Positions 21,481 to 31,552 of a stretch of DNA of 64,000 bases are shown here, piece by piece (position 1 is the first letter of the stretch; every line of letters begins with the position of its first letter). Source of the DNA: Kryptolebias marmoratus (lineage: Eukaryota > Chordata > Actinopteri > Cyprinodontiformes > Rivulidae); assembly GCF_001649575.2 (NCBI RefSeq), contig NC_051448.1, forward strand, positions 20,840,658 through 20,904,657. Direction: 5' to 3'. The position numbers and the translations under genes were made by a program. The notes under the pieces are model-generated. The model saw only the letters and a program-made list of their open reading frames with translations. It was not told where the DNA came from and did no database searches.

Positions 21481-21639
21481 CATTGAAAAAGTTTCAATGA
21501 TTCAATGTAGAATCAACACAAATATGCATATAAATTGACATACAGATGATGGTTGAATCAACATTGATATAATGTCAGTTATGGTTGAAACCCAAACACT
21601 GATTCAAGATTTTGATCAGGAGTGTATATATCATTCCTG

Positions 21640-22025
21640 GCAGGGAAAGCATAAATGGAATGACATAACCAAGTGGCGGGCATAGTGTACAGAAACCTCT
21701 GTGCAGAATATGAACTGGAAGCCCCGAGATCAAAATGGGGAACACCCCAAAGGTAGTGGAGAATGACCGAGCTAAGACAAAATGGTAATGGCGAACCAAC
21801 CGGACATTGTGGTGGTGGATAAACAACAGAGGAAAGCAGTTGTGGTGGATGTAGCAATACCGAGTGATTGCAACATCAGGGAAAAGGAGCACGAGAAACT
21901 GGAAAATACCAGGGCCTCAGAGAGGAACTGGAAAAGGCCTGGAAGGTAAAGACCACAGTGGTGCCTGTGGTCATCGGGGCCCTAGGGGCAGTCACCCCCA
22001 AACTGGAGCAGTGGCGGTGAGGTGT
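21640..22025 (+). mobile_element. LINE C-terminal fragment with restriction-like endonuclease, copy 1
   Basis: The plus-strand reading across one frameshift gives 'KVVENDRAK', then 'MVMANQPDIVVVDKQQRK', 'AVVVDVAIPSDCNI' and an 'EKEHEKLE' helix. The 'PD...D..K..VVDV' arrangement fits the PD-(D/E)XK endonuclease at the C-terminus of R2/NeSL/Dong-type LINEs. The codons between RAK and MVMANQPD are deleted and the frame shifts. The copy at 35077-35325 has the same deletion. The downstream 'VVPVVIGALGAVTPK' tract is also present. 5' parts are missing. Confidence 0.7.
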
Positions 22026-22039
22026 GTGGAAGGATTAAG

Positions 22040-23015
22040 AAATTTGTGACGATGAAGAGAAAAACGGCGCTAGAGGCCCCAGAGGTGCCAGAGGCTATTA
22101 AAGAAAGTGACTGAAGGCAGCAGAAAAAAAACAGAAAATACGACAAATCCTATATAGCCCTTGGGTTTACCATGAATACGTTCAGAAATGAGAAAAGACC
22201 TGTTTGGGTTTTCTGCTTAAAAACTCTGGGAGTGGACAGCATGAAACCTAATAAGTTAAGGCGACACCTGGAGACCTTACACCCTAGTTATGTCAATAAG
22301 CCCCGAGACTTTTTTCAATGAAAAGTCGATGAGTATCACAAACAGGCCAGTCAGTTTTTGAGCATGGCATCAGTAAATGAAAAAGTGCTGCTAGCCTTCT
22401 ACAAAGTTGCCCACCAAATCACAAAGTGCAAAAAACCTCACACAATAGCAGAGGAGCTCATACTCACTGCAGCATTGGACATGGTTATAATCATGCTAGA
22501 TGAGAAAAGTGCTGAGACACTGAAGATTGTTCCTCTTTCAAATGACACAATCAGGAGACGTATATCTGACATTTCAGATGACCTTCAAGAACAACTCTCA
22601 GAACATCTAGCAGAAAAATGTTTTGATGAGGCCACTGACAGCAATAGAGACTGCTTGTTCATTGCATATGTCCGTTTTGACATGTCAGGGTCACTGTGTG
22701 AAGTCCTTCTCTTTTGTAAATATGTACGAATAAGGGCCACAACTGATGTGCTCTTTAAACTGCTGGATTGGTATTTAATTGATAATGGACTTAAGTGGGA
22801 GAACTGTGTTGGTGTTTGCAGGGATGGGGCGCAGACCAAGGCGAGAACTAGGAATGGGTTGCAAGCCCTCATCAGGAGGGCCTCGCAAAATGTAAAATGG
22901 ACCCACTGCGTCATACACAGGGAAGCACTTGCATCACAGCAGCTCAGCCCCAAACTAAATGAAATTTTGACAATGGATGCCCTGATCAGACATTTTTTAA
23001 GATTCTGGTAGAATC
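22040..23015 (+). pseudogene. hAT transposase relic, BED zinc finger (ZBED5-like lineage)
   Basis: The N-terminal part (22170-22320) reads a BED-type finger: 'PVWVFCLKTLG', 'MKPNKLRRHLETLHP' and 'PRDFF'. A stop (tga, 22320-22322) then interrupts before the main frame (22358-23011). That frame has 'KPHTIAEELILTAALDMV', 'SNDTIRRRISDIS', a degenerate 'DEATDSNRDC' where DEST(D) is usual, 'GVCRDGAQ' and 'WTHCVIHREALA', which are landmarks of the hAT/ZBED5-type catalytic domain. It ends early at 23011, where a second BED element begins, so the C-terminal dimerisation domain is missing. The first Cys of the finger is lost or shifted. Inactive as a transposase. Confidence 0.75.
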
Positions 23016-24828
23016 ACATTTAGTCACGTGATTGGGCCATTCCAGTTTTCGAGTCACTTGTCACCATCATCACGCTTTACGACTGCCATTAATCAAGACG
23101 CAACACTATGCAACCATGTCTGAGGTGTGGGAACAACAACAATGATCAATCAGCAACTTGCAAAGTTTGCAGACTGGACGTTTCTCATGGTGGGAACAGC
23201 AGGGCTCACTTTAATACTACCAACTTGATTTGTCACTTGGAAAAATATCACCCAACCTAGTATGAGATATACAAGAATAAGGCTGCGAAACCACAGCAAC
23301 AAAGATTATCTGAGGCATTTCAAAGACAAAAACGTGCTACCTCAAAACTGCGACAGGTTAATAAAGCTAACACAGAAGATTGTTGAATACGTTGCATTAG
23401 ATAACCAAATACTTTGTGTTGTGGAAAACATTGGCTTTCACCGTCTGATGGACTTTTTCATAACGCCAGCAACATGCGCAAAGCCACGGATGATATGGGA
23501 GTGCAAAACCTGTGCTGCATAGCCCACACGCTTCACCTTATCATACACGAGGGTCTCCTATCGCAGTGCAGCATGAGTGACATGTTAGGTATTGGAAGAA
23601 AAATCGTAGGCCATTTTAAGCATTCCCCCCTTGCCTACTCCCGCCTAGAGGACATTCTGGTCGAGCTTAAGATGCAAACAAAACGTCTGAGGCAAGATGT
23701 GCAAGTAAGATGGAACAGCACTCTGTACATGCTGCAAAGCCTCCTGGAGCAGAAACATCCCCTCAGTCTATATGCAAGTGAGCACAACCTTCCCTCTACG
23801 CTGACTGTAAACCAGTGGATGTTGGCAGAGAAGACTGCATTAGTCTTGGCTCCATTTGAGGAGATCACAAGGGCAGTGAGTGCAGAGAATGCAACATGTG
23901 CTGATGTGATACCTGCCATCATAGTTGTGAAGCGTGCTCTTTCTCGAGATGAGGAGAATGACACAGGAATCCAGACCATAAAGCACACTCTCCTTGAGGC
24001 TGTAAAAAGGCGCCTCTCCCATATTGAGACAGAGCCACTCTACTACATCGCTACTTTAGTGGATCAGAGATACAAAGACAGGTAAGGCCTTATTTCAATG
24101 TTGCCTGTCATGATTTCTAGTATTTTTTGAGTTTGTTCTTAGTTTTGGTTTTGGGTTCTTGTTTTTACTGCTTTCTTGTGTTTTGTTTTTTCCTTTGAGT
24201 TTTATTTTATACTTTTGGTTTTTGTTCTCATGTTCTGTCTTTGTATTGTCTCTGCCTCTTGGTTCTGTCCTCATTGTCTTTGTTTATCATTATCCTCTCT
24301 TTGCCCTCAGTCTACTCCTGGTTTCTGCCACACCCATCTCCACCTGTCTGTAATTGTAATCACTCACCTGTGCCCACTCCCCATGATTTCCCTGTGCTTT
24401 AAAACCTGGTCATTTTCTCCACCTCCCCGCCGGTTCATTGTTGGTGTTAGGTTCACGTCTTGTCTCTAGTCCCTCCTCGTTTTGCCTTGCCTTGTCTCGC
24501 CGCGCCCTTGTCTGCTGCCTGGATTTTTGTTATTGTAGTTTTGCTGCCACATCAGCTTTTGTTTTCTGTTTTGTTATTTAAATAAATTTTTGTTTTTAAG
24601 TAGTGAGTCTGCGCCCTGGGTTCCTCTTGCTCTCCACCGCTTCTGACAGTTGCCGGAATTATTTATAATTTATGTTGTGAGTTAATCGTGTTAATTATTC
24701 TTTATAGTCCAGCCAGCCAGATGCATGACAAAGAGACACTCCTTGAGATTGTGGAGAAGGTCTACAGCAGTGATTCCCAGAACCGCGGGTCTAATTGGAC
24801 TATGAGCGTGCAAAGGCCAACCCCCGGC
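23016..24828 (+). pseudogene. Second hAT transposase relic (ZBED-like) with an intron carrying an LTR
   Basis: A second, unlike BED finger reads at 23160-23255: 'CKVCRLDVSHGGNSRAHFNTTNLICHLEKYHP' in outline (CxxC...HxxxxH, given by position). The catalytic region follows in broken frames (23262-23522, 23414-24085): 'GVQNLCCIAHTLHLIIHEGL', 'RLRQDVQVRWNSTLYML', 'YYIATLVDQRYKDR'. At 24082 a consensus donor (ag|gtaag) ends the frame. A matching acceptor 'ttctttatag' at about 24705-24714 restores frame into 'MHDKETLLEIVEKV'. The 543-bp solo LTR lies inside this intron. The frame is broken near 23460-23520 (shift) and the C-terminus is cut near 24768, so the gene is dead as it stands. Confidence 0.7.
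24106..24648 (+). mobile_element. Solo LTR (Gypsy-like) with target-site duplication
   Basis: Begins TGTCATGATT and ends TTCTGACA, i.e. TG...CA with short inverted ends TGTCA/TGACA. It is flanked by the direct repeat gttgcc at 24100-24105 and 24649-24654. Inside are a TTTAAA box-like 'tgctttaaaacc' (24397) and a polyadenylation signal AATAAA near 24588. No internal gag-pol follows, so it is a solo LTR left by recombination. It lies in the intron of the hAT transposase relic. Relatives are at 48129-48606 (complete, reverse) and in pieces at 29345-29470 and 54930-55215. Confidence 0.88.
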
Positions 24829-25866
24829 TTTGTTTAAAAAGTCTAGCTCGAAGCTCACAGGGCTTCTCTTGTCTGCCCTTGCTGCTCGTGTCTGCTCTTC
24901 TCTCGTTTCTCCATCCTTTTTTTCATCCTCCCTCTTCTCCGCTCACGTTTAGTTTCCTATTTGTTTCTCTCGTCTCGTCTATTTTTGATTTTTATTCCTC
25001 TTGTTTTTCCGTTACTGACGTCATCACATTTTTCGCTTTGAACCAAATTTTTATTAATAAGTTTTTCAGTTTATTTCAGCGATCAATATTGGCGTTAATT
25101 TAGTAAATCAGTTAAATAAGTAACAGTCTGAGTTTTTAATAAAATTCCACTGCGTCGCTGTCGCGAGATCTACTCTTAACCCCAGCCTTACCATCAAACC
25201 AGCTTGGAACAGCCATGCTAGAGTTGTTCACCTGCCTGCCAAAGACGAGCTGCCGACTGTTTGGACCACCAGAACCTGCCGAAGGTTAGACTCAGCTCCT
25301 ACTGACAGAAAGTGTTCTAGAGACGACATCTCCCGGTCAACTTCCTTCCACCGTGGCCTAAAATGTTCCCAACTGGTACAGAGAGACAGCAGCCAGACAG
25401 ATCCTTCTCTTGGTAGGATAAAATCTCTAATCTGTTTGCTGGCTTCTGATGGTGCTCATAGCTGGACTTAGAGTTAGTCTCACTCAGATGGTCAAATCCA
25501 TAATAATAACTGTCATTTCTATTACACAAAGTTAATTTCTTAAACCCATTCTGCCACAAAATTTTAACTTCTCCGATTGAATTAGACTTTCTTTTTAACC
25601 TCCATGCCATTACAACTGCCATAACTTGTGTTATATTTGTTTATTCAATAAATGTCACATAAATAGTGTAAAAACTTAATTCAGTGTGCATGTGTTTTGA
25701 TATGATTATGATTTTAATCCCAAGTGAAGAACTCATGATTTAGGGTAATATATATCAAGCCTGATAATTACAAATTATAGATTTATGTAATATTTCCCTT
25801 GTTTGAGAGGGATTTAGAATTTCGGTTCCCTAGGGGGCTAAGACAAAAAATAATTGAGAATCACTG
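24768..25866. mobile_element. Possible hAT nonautonomous element (CAGTGATTC ends)
   Basis: CAGTGATTCCCAG at 24768 and TTGAGAATCACTG ending at 25866 are roughly inverted (CAGTGATTC/GAATCACTG), like hAT termini. I could not find an 8-bp target duplication, and the interior has no ORF. It cuts the C-terminal part of the hAT relic to its left. Confidence 0.4.
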
Positions 25867-26730
25867 ATTTAATCCAACACTAAATGCAAGCATTCTCATT
25901 GGCTGTTTGGTTTGCAAAACAAGACATTGCTTTTGTAATCTTGCTCAGCACACTGATTAGGGTCGCTTCTGGGCCAATTCCTCCCACCGCAGCTCCATTT
26001 CCTCTCGCCTCATTGCAGTCTCATGATTGTGAGTGTCACATGCATCTGTTAGCAGCTGATGGATGTAACACTCACGTTGGTCCCAGTTTCTCACCTCCTG
26101 CCTGTCCATTTGTTCCATGGCTGCAATGAAATCTGTGCTGTTGGACTCTTCCGCTTCGCAAAATGAGAACCTGAAATGTAACTCTACCTCTACACCCTGA
26201 AACCTATTATTTCCAATGGCATGTGCTTCCAGTGATGCTCCACTCTACTTTCAAAAGTGTGACCTTCTTCTCTTAAACCTTTACTTATAGACCTCTCTCC
26301 TCCACCACCCCCAGGTTCTAGGAAGACTGCTTGGGTTCTTCCTTCATCTTCAACATCTCCAACCCCCTCCTCTTCCTCCACAGACTCCAGCTCATCGTCA
26401 TCTCAGATGAAGAGGAGAAGAAGAAGTCAAAGAAACACACTGATTAATTCTAATATAGTTTAAGTAATTTTGTTTTAGTTTTTTAATCAACAGTAGTTCA
26501 GAAGTTCAATAAGCAGAACCAGTAGTTGAACCCTTTGAGAAAGAACAAATAATGCAAGAATTGTGCAAAACAAATTAAAAAATGTATCTCTTCACTTGTC
26601 GATTGGTTTGGTTAGGGTAATTATAAGCATTTGTCAGTGTAATAACACTTTATGAGTTATAGTTCAAGGTTTTACACTTTACTTGAGGTAGAAGGGAAAA
26701 TATTAATTACTCTTAGAGAATTAGACTATG
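25867..26730. other. No gene seen
   Basis: Short frames only. There is a C/T-rich stretch with TCC/CTC words at 26290-26410. No terminal repeats, splice pattern or domain were recognised. Confidence 0.4.
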
Positions 26731-26732
26731 TA

Positions 26733-27506
26733 AGGTAAGGTAAGGTACATTTATTTATATAGCACTTTTCAGCACAAGGCGACTCAAAGTGCTTTACAAC
26801 ACAAGAACAAAATTACAGACAAAGTTACAGACAAAATACAAGAGAGAAAACTAAACTAAACAACAATACAAAGTTACAGAACATGACAATGCAGGTACAA
26901 GATAACTAAGCTAAAACATGATAATGCTAAATAAGGTACAGGATAACTAAACCACTAAAACATGATATTACTAAACTAAGGCACGAAGAATCTAGCTAAC
27001 AGTGACAAGAATAATAATAAACTAAGAGGTACCAAAAGAAGGCCCGCTAACAGCCAATTATATATAATATGATAACTAATTGTACAGTAACTAAGCTAAG
27101 TGTACAGGAAGGCTAAATAAGCTAAAACATGACAATGCTAAAACTAACGATACTGAACTATCTAAAAGTACCCCAGGTCCGCTATACAGCTGAAGTAAAA
27201 CCAGACATATCTAAGCATGAGCTAAGACAGTCAAAAATAGTACCTAAACTAAACAGATCTAAACATGACTAAATGTACAGAAATAAACTAAGTGTACAGG
27301 AAGCTAAAAACATGAAAAAGCTAAACTAAACAGTACCAAATTTCTAAATGGTACCAGTGGCCCGCTAAAACAGCCGATGTAAGAATTACTAAGTAAGATA
27401 GAGAAAGAAGGAGGGGGGGGGAGAGAAATGGCAGAAACAGCAGAAAGTGTGCGTATGTGTGTGTGTTTGTGTGTAGAGACAGTGAGAAGACGGTGTAGTG
27501 TGTGTG

Positions 27507-27538
<32 letters not shown>

Positions 27539-27760
27539 AGATAGGTCCATGAATCACGTCACAGAGGCCATTGTCTTTGATAATGATGGAATGATATCAG
27601 TGAGCTCTGGATGGACACAGAGATGTAGGCAGAGGGGGACATCTTGTTTACATAGTTTCAGGAGAAATTTGAAGATAGCTGACCAAGGTCAGCCTAGGGG
27701 AGCTAAATTCACACATCCGCCTTCCACCAGGAGCAGAGAGATGACACTTAAAGACATCTT
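26733..27760 (-). repeat. LINE-tailed repeat with TTAG-rich tandem section, inverted copy
   Basis: Reverse orientation of the family at 17440-18765. The tail 'aaggtaaggtacatttatttatatagcac...caaagtgctttac' is at 26733-26800. Degenerate units with CTAAACTAAAACATGA words cover 26850-27330. A G-rich (27412-27421) and GT-microsatellite section (27450-27538, about 13 uninterrupted GT units at 27507-27532) follows, and then the outer segment 'cagctatcttcaaatttctcctg' (reverse strand, about 27660). Confidence 0.6.
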
Positions 27761-28340
27761 TATAACTAGTCCAATGTTTTCCACTTTACTTGAGGTAAAG
27801 GATAATATAAATGACACAATTAAAATGGTGTCATGACAGCCAAAGTTAAGTAAAGTTAACTAACAACAAATGTCAGAGTTATGTCATGTAACTTGTTAAA
27901 GTTTGATAATTAATACCTGTAATAACATTTATGACATGTTATAATTTATTGGTCAAGTTGTCATAACAAAGACATTTAAAACAATGTCAACTTTGCATTA
28001 AAGGTGTAATAATTTACCGAATGACACTTATTGACAACAGTCATAAACATTCACAAAGACTTGTTCATGTTCATGACAGGTGTTATGTCACGTTTGTGAC
28101 AGTGTCATGTCAGTCCTATGCACGCCCCTTCAAATAAACTGTTTTTTGAGTTATTTTTTGAGTAATTTTTTTGTATTAGATTTACGGTAATTCGTGTTTC
28201 TGTAGTCTCATTTTATTTCTTGTTATCCCTATGTTTTTGTTTGTTCCCTGTTTTGCCCCTTATGCCCTCTACATTCTATGTGCCATCACTCACTCACCCT
28301 CCCTCAGTAGTTTTTACATAATAGCCTAACTTAACCACCT
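27761..28340. other. No gene; LTR-like T-rich sequence
   Basis: Words such as 'atgacatgttataa' and 'tgtcatgtcag' recur near 27830-28110 (TGTCA/TGACA repeated). 28139-28310 looks like a decayed LTR interior. Nothing coding is supported. Confidence 0.3.
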
Positions 28341-28344
28341 GCAC

Positions 28345-29470
28345 CTGTTCATTGTTAGTAACCGAGACAACAAAAAAGCCGACCTGGGAAAAAGAACCAG
28401 GGGAAACCAGACCTGGGTGGATGGAGGGGGAAAACCAAAAGGGTGGGGGGCAAAAAAAAAAAAAAACAGACCAATAAACTAAAAACCGACAGGGCAAAAG
28501 ACCTGGGGAAACACAACAAACAAAAACAAAGAAATCAAAGTTCAAGAGGACGGTCGCCGACCCCCGCAGAGACACTGGTAGGTTTAATTGTCCATGGGAA
28601 TGGCACAGGAGGTGACAAGACTGGCTCTGCAGAGGACCAGACCACTTTAGGTAATGCGGTAGACTTGGCTGGCTCGGGCTTAGAAGGCACTGCAGGCGGC
28701 GCTGGGGGCACTGAAGGCTCTGCAGAGGGCGCTGGAGACACGGAAGGCTCCGCAGAGGGTGCTGGAGACACTGATGGCTCTGCAGAGGGCGCTGGAGACA
28801 CAGAGAGTGGCACTGGAAATGCAGAGATTAATTGTCCTTTAAAAGAGTTATTTCGTTGAATAAGTTCATGAATATTGGTAGGCTGAGGAGACCAGATTGA
28901 GACAGAAGAATACTTTCAATGAATATGCAGGTGGAGAGATTATGCTTTGGGTCCGTATTATTTTGAGTAGAGCAGAGTAGTTTCTGAATCATAGATGAAA
29001 TGTTCAGAAGCTCGGCAGGTGGGCTCTCTAATGCGTCTATGTGGTGGTAAAAAGAAGAGGGATCCAATACTGGAGACTGGGAGGGAGACATGGGAACAGG
29101 ACCTGCTGTACATGGAGCTGATGGAATCGTGATAATTGCCGTGGCCGGTGGAGACAAGGGAACTGCCGCGGTTGCTGCCTTCCTTCACCAACGGCGACCC
29201 TGAGATGCTGGAGAAACTGCTGCCAGAGGACGGGGCCCATCCAGGAAACTTAATGGGTGCTCTTCCCGGAACTCCGACAGGATCCGGTCCTTCTCCTCAG
29301 TGGAGAGAGCAATGCAGGGGATGATGTCTGCTGGGTTCTGTTGTGGCTGGTTCATTCTATAATGAGCAGTGGAGAGCAAAATGAACCCAGAGCCCAGACT
29401 CATTATAAAAAACCTGATTTTTTTTTTTTTTAAATAAAAGAAACAAAAACAAAAGCTGACATGGCAGCAA
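28345..29470 (-). mobile_element. Gypsy-type LTR end and leader/gag-start fragment
   Basis: On the minus strand, an LTR 3' part (29470-29345: 'gctgccatgtcagctttt', then 'gagtctgggctctgggttc', 'gctctccactgctc') matches the end of the solo LTR at 24106-24648. It is followed at once by ATG AACCAGCC... (29346) and a ~56-aa leader frame ending near 29188, then the GC-rich leader with a minisatellite and a 'PGLVSPGS' type region. No protease, RT or integrase is present, so this is a 5' fragment. Confidence 0.55.
28690..28812. repeat. 30-bp minisatellite
   Basis: About four units of gctctgcagagggcgctgga + gacactgaag, i.e. 30 bp each, with few substitutions. In one frame it encodes a GDTEGSAEGA repeat and in the other strand PSAEPSVSPA. 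It lies in the leader of the Gypsy-type fragment, so coding use is doubtful. Confidence 0.85.
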
Positions 29471-29689
29471 AAATACATGATATCAACAAGCAGTGTGTCT
29501 GGGGTGTGTCTTAAATGCATTCCCAGGCATGCCTCCAATAAGTTCAGATGCTGCCAACAAACCTATCAAAAGCTTCCAATGCCAGGGCATCATCTTCTGG
29601 GCTGCCCCAAATAATCTTAGTGTATGTCAACTTATGACTTTGAAGAAAGTAATAATGAAAGGTGGTGAGTTTCTACCTGAAATGAAAAA

Positions 29690-29830
29690 GTTCAATTGTC
29701 TGGGAGTGATGTTAGGTTGAATCAGGACATGCCTTGATGGATTGAGGCCTTGTCCACAGTAATGAGGGTATTGCTCCTGTAGGAGGGTACATGAAATATA
29801 ATGCAGATGTTATGAATCGTTAACAGTTTA
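29690..29830 (+). repeat. LINE 3' fragment
   Basis: 'gtctgggagtgatgttagg...tgatggattgaggccttgtccacagtaatgagggt' matches the part of the fish LINE also seen at 230-300. The rest is missing. Confidence 0.45.
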
Positions 29831-30358
29831 TAAGATTTTAACATGGGGCACCACCCTCGGACAGTGGGAAATATTATATAAACCTAGGAAGTATATATGT
29901 TTATTAGTCTCAAAAATTAAGTTACCCTAAACCATGAGTTCTTCACTTCGGAGTAAGATCATAATTATATTTACACACACGCACAACTGAATTAGTTAGT
30001 TTTGCACCATTTATGTGATGTTAATTGAACAACCAAATATATCACAAGTTATGGCAGGTTTTGAAAAATTACTGAATGTTTGAATTTGGTACGAAAATAT
30101 TGACATGAGGTGTTGAATCAGCATAAAAGTTGAACAGGAGAGTTAGATTAATCCCAAGAAGTTAAAACAAAAGAGGGTTTGAAAAGTTAAGCTTTCAGAC
30201 AAAGGAAAAACAAACAAACCAAAAAAAATGTGATTCAATCTTTACAACTTTTTGCCTCAAAGATAGAAAAAAAATCTAATTAAAAAAAGAAACACACTCG
30301 ATCAATAATTAGTTTACCTTCTTCTCAAATGGAGTTGAGCCTTTAGAAAAAAAAAATC
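29831..30358. other. No gene seen
   Basis: AT-rich, with A-runs near 30220-30355. No supported feature. Confidence 0.4.
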
Positions 30359-30361
30359 ATG

Positions 30362-30937
30362 TTTAATGAGTACTGGAGGAAAGCACATTACATGTTTATA
30401 AGGCCATCAAGCACCAAGTTCCTGGGGGTGCACATCACTGATGACCTGACATGGACAACCAACACCACCTCCCTTGTAAAGAAGGCACAGCAACGCCTCC
30501 ACTTTCTACATAGGATGAGGAGAGCCAGTCTTCCCCCTCCAACACTCACTATCTTCTACAGGGATGCCATTGAGAGCATTCTCACCAGCTGTTTGTCAGT
30601 CTGGTACAGCAGCTGTCATGTTGCTGACCAGAAGGCTCTACAGAGAGTAGTGAGAACAGCTGAGAAGATCATAGGAACAGCCCTAACCCCCATACAGGAC
30701 CTGTACCAATCCAGCTGCCACAGAAGAGCCACCAACATCATCAAAGACCCCACCCACCCCTCACACAAACTGTTTACCCTCCTTCCATCTGGCAAGCGCT
30801 ACAGCAGTATGTGCTGCAGGACCACAAGGCTCTGCAACAGCTTCTTCCCACAGGCCATCAGACTGCTGAACACACTCCTGAACACAGGGACCCCCTCTCC
30901 TCCCCCCCTTACACACACACACACACACACACCATAG
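30362..30937 (+). mobile_element. L2-type LINE fragment, C-terminal part of reverse transcriptase ORF
   Basis: Open 192-aa frame with the C-terminal region of fish L2-like LINEs: 'FLGVHITDDLTWTTN', 'KKAQQRLHFLHRMRR', 'FYRDAIESILTSCLSVWY', and the post-RT 'LPSGKRYSS...TTRLCNSFFPQAIRLLN' tail. It ends in an (AC)n run (30910-30932). The 5' part (endonuclease and RT core) is absent, as expected of a 5'-truncated insertion. It is uninterrupted, so probably fairly young. The copy at 31553 is from a related but distinct element. Confidence 0.85.
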
Positions 30938-31540
30938 ATTTAATCAGATGCAGCAGAACTGACACCGTGGTCTCTTTCTTGGAGTCGGGAAGTCTGTGCC
31001 GTCAGTGTTGTATAGCCGGTGGGCATATAAATCTTGATTAAAGTCAACAAAAATGATTAGTTTATGGCTGTTTTGGGGTTCAATAAAAGGGGAATGTTGA
31101 TGAATTGACCACTCTTGATCTGATAAGATCCAGGGAAAGAGACATTTGAGTTTCCTTCCAAACACTGATGAAGCAGTCAATTTGTTTTAGGATATTAATG
31201 CAGAAATAGCCCAAACTCTGATGTAGGACCCTACATTTCCTCCACTTGCAAATTACCACCTGGTTCCAACGTGTGTGAATTGCAACCAAGGTCCATACAG
31301 CAGAAGTATTCCAACGGTTGCTGATTGATCCCACAACAGCATTAAAGTAAAGGTAGTTCCATAAAAAATCCAAAAGGAGTCCTCTGGAGGGCAATGTGAG
31401 GTAGGCCACTGAAGGATAAGGTAGGCTGGACAATTCATCAGGTGACATATGGTGCTCATCTAATTAAGTATGGAACTAATTTATGGTATAAGAACTAAAG
31501 TTAATAAAATTTAGAAGCATGCATTCCTAAGGATAACCTA
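30938..31540. other. No gene seen
   Basis: Spacer between two L2-type copies. Minus-strand frames have no recognised domain. Confidence 0.35.
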
Positions 31541-31552
31541 AAATCTCACAAG

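Larger units (their letters stand above)
19493..21626. mobile_element. Tc1-like DNA transposon bounded by 22-bp inverted ends (contains gap)
   Basis: The left end TACACTCCTGTTCAAAATCT (19493 on) and the reverse complement of the right end (21605-21626) match over 22 bp with two differences. Both lie in TATATA context, consistent with TA target sites. The interior is mostly the assembly gap and unrelated repeats: palindromic 'ggttgaatcaac' words at 20567-20700 and 21480-21595, and a MITE at about 20737-20900. Transposase coding sequence is not visible, so the copy is nonautonomous or its gene lies in the gap. Confidence 0.65.

Noticed and set aside
24768..25866. CAGTGATTC/GAATCACTG ends as a definite hAT element
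   Set aside because: No 8-bp target duplication was found, so it is listed only at low confidence.
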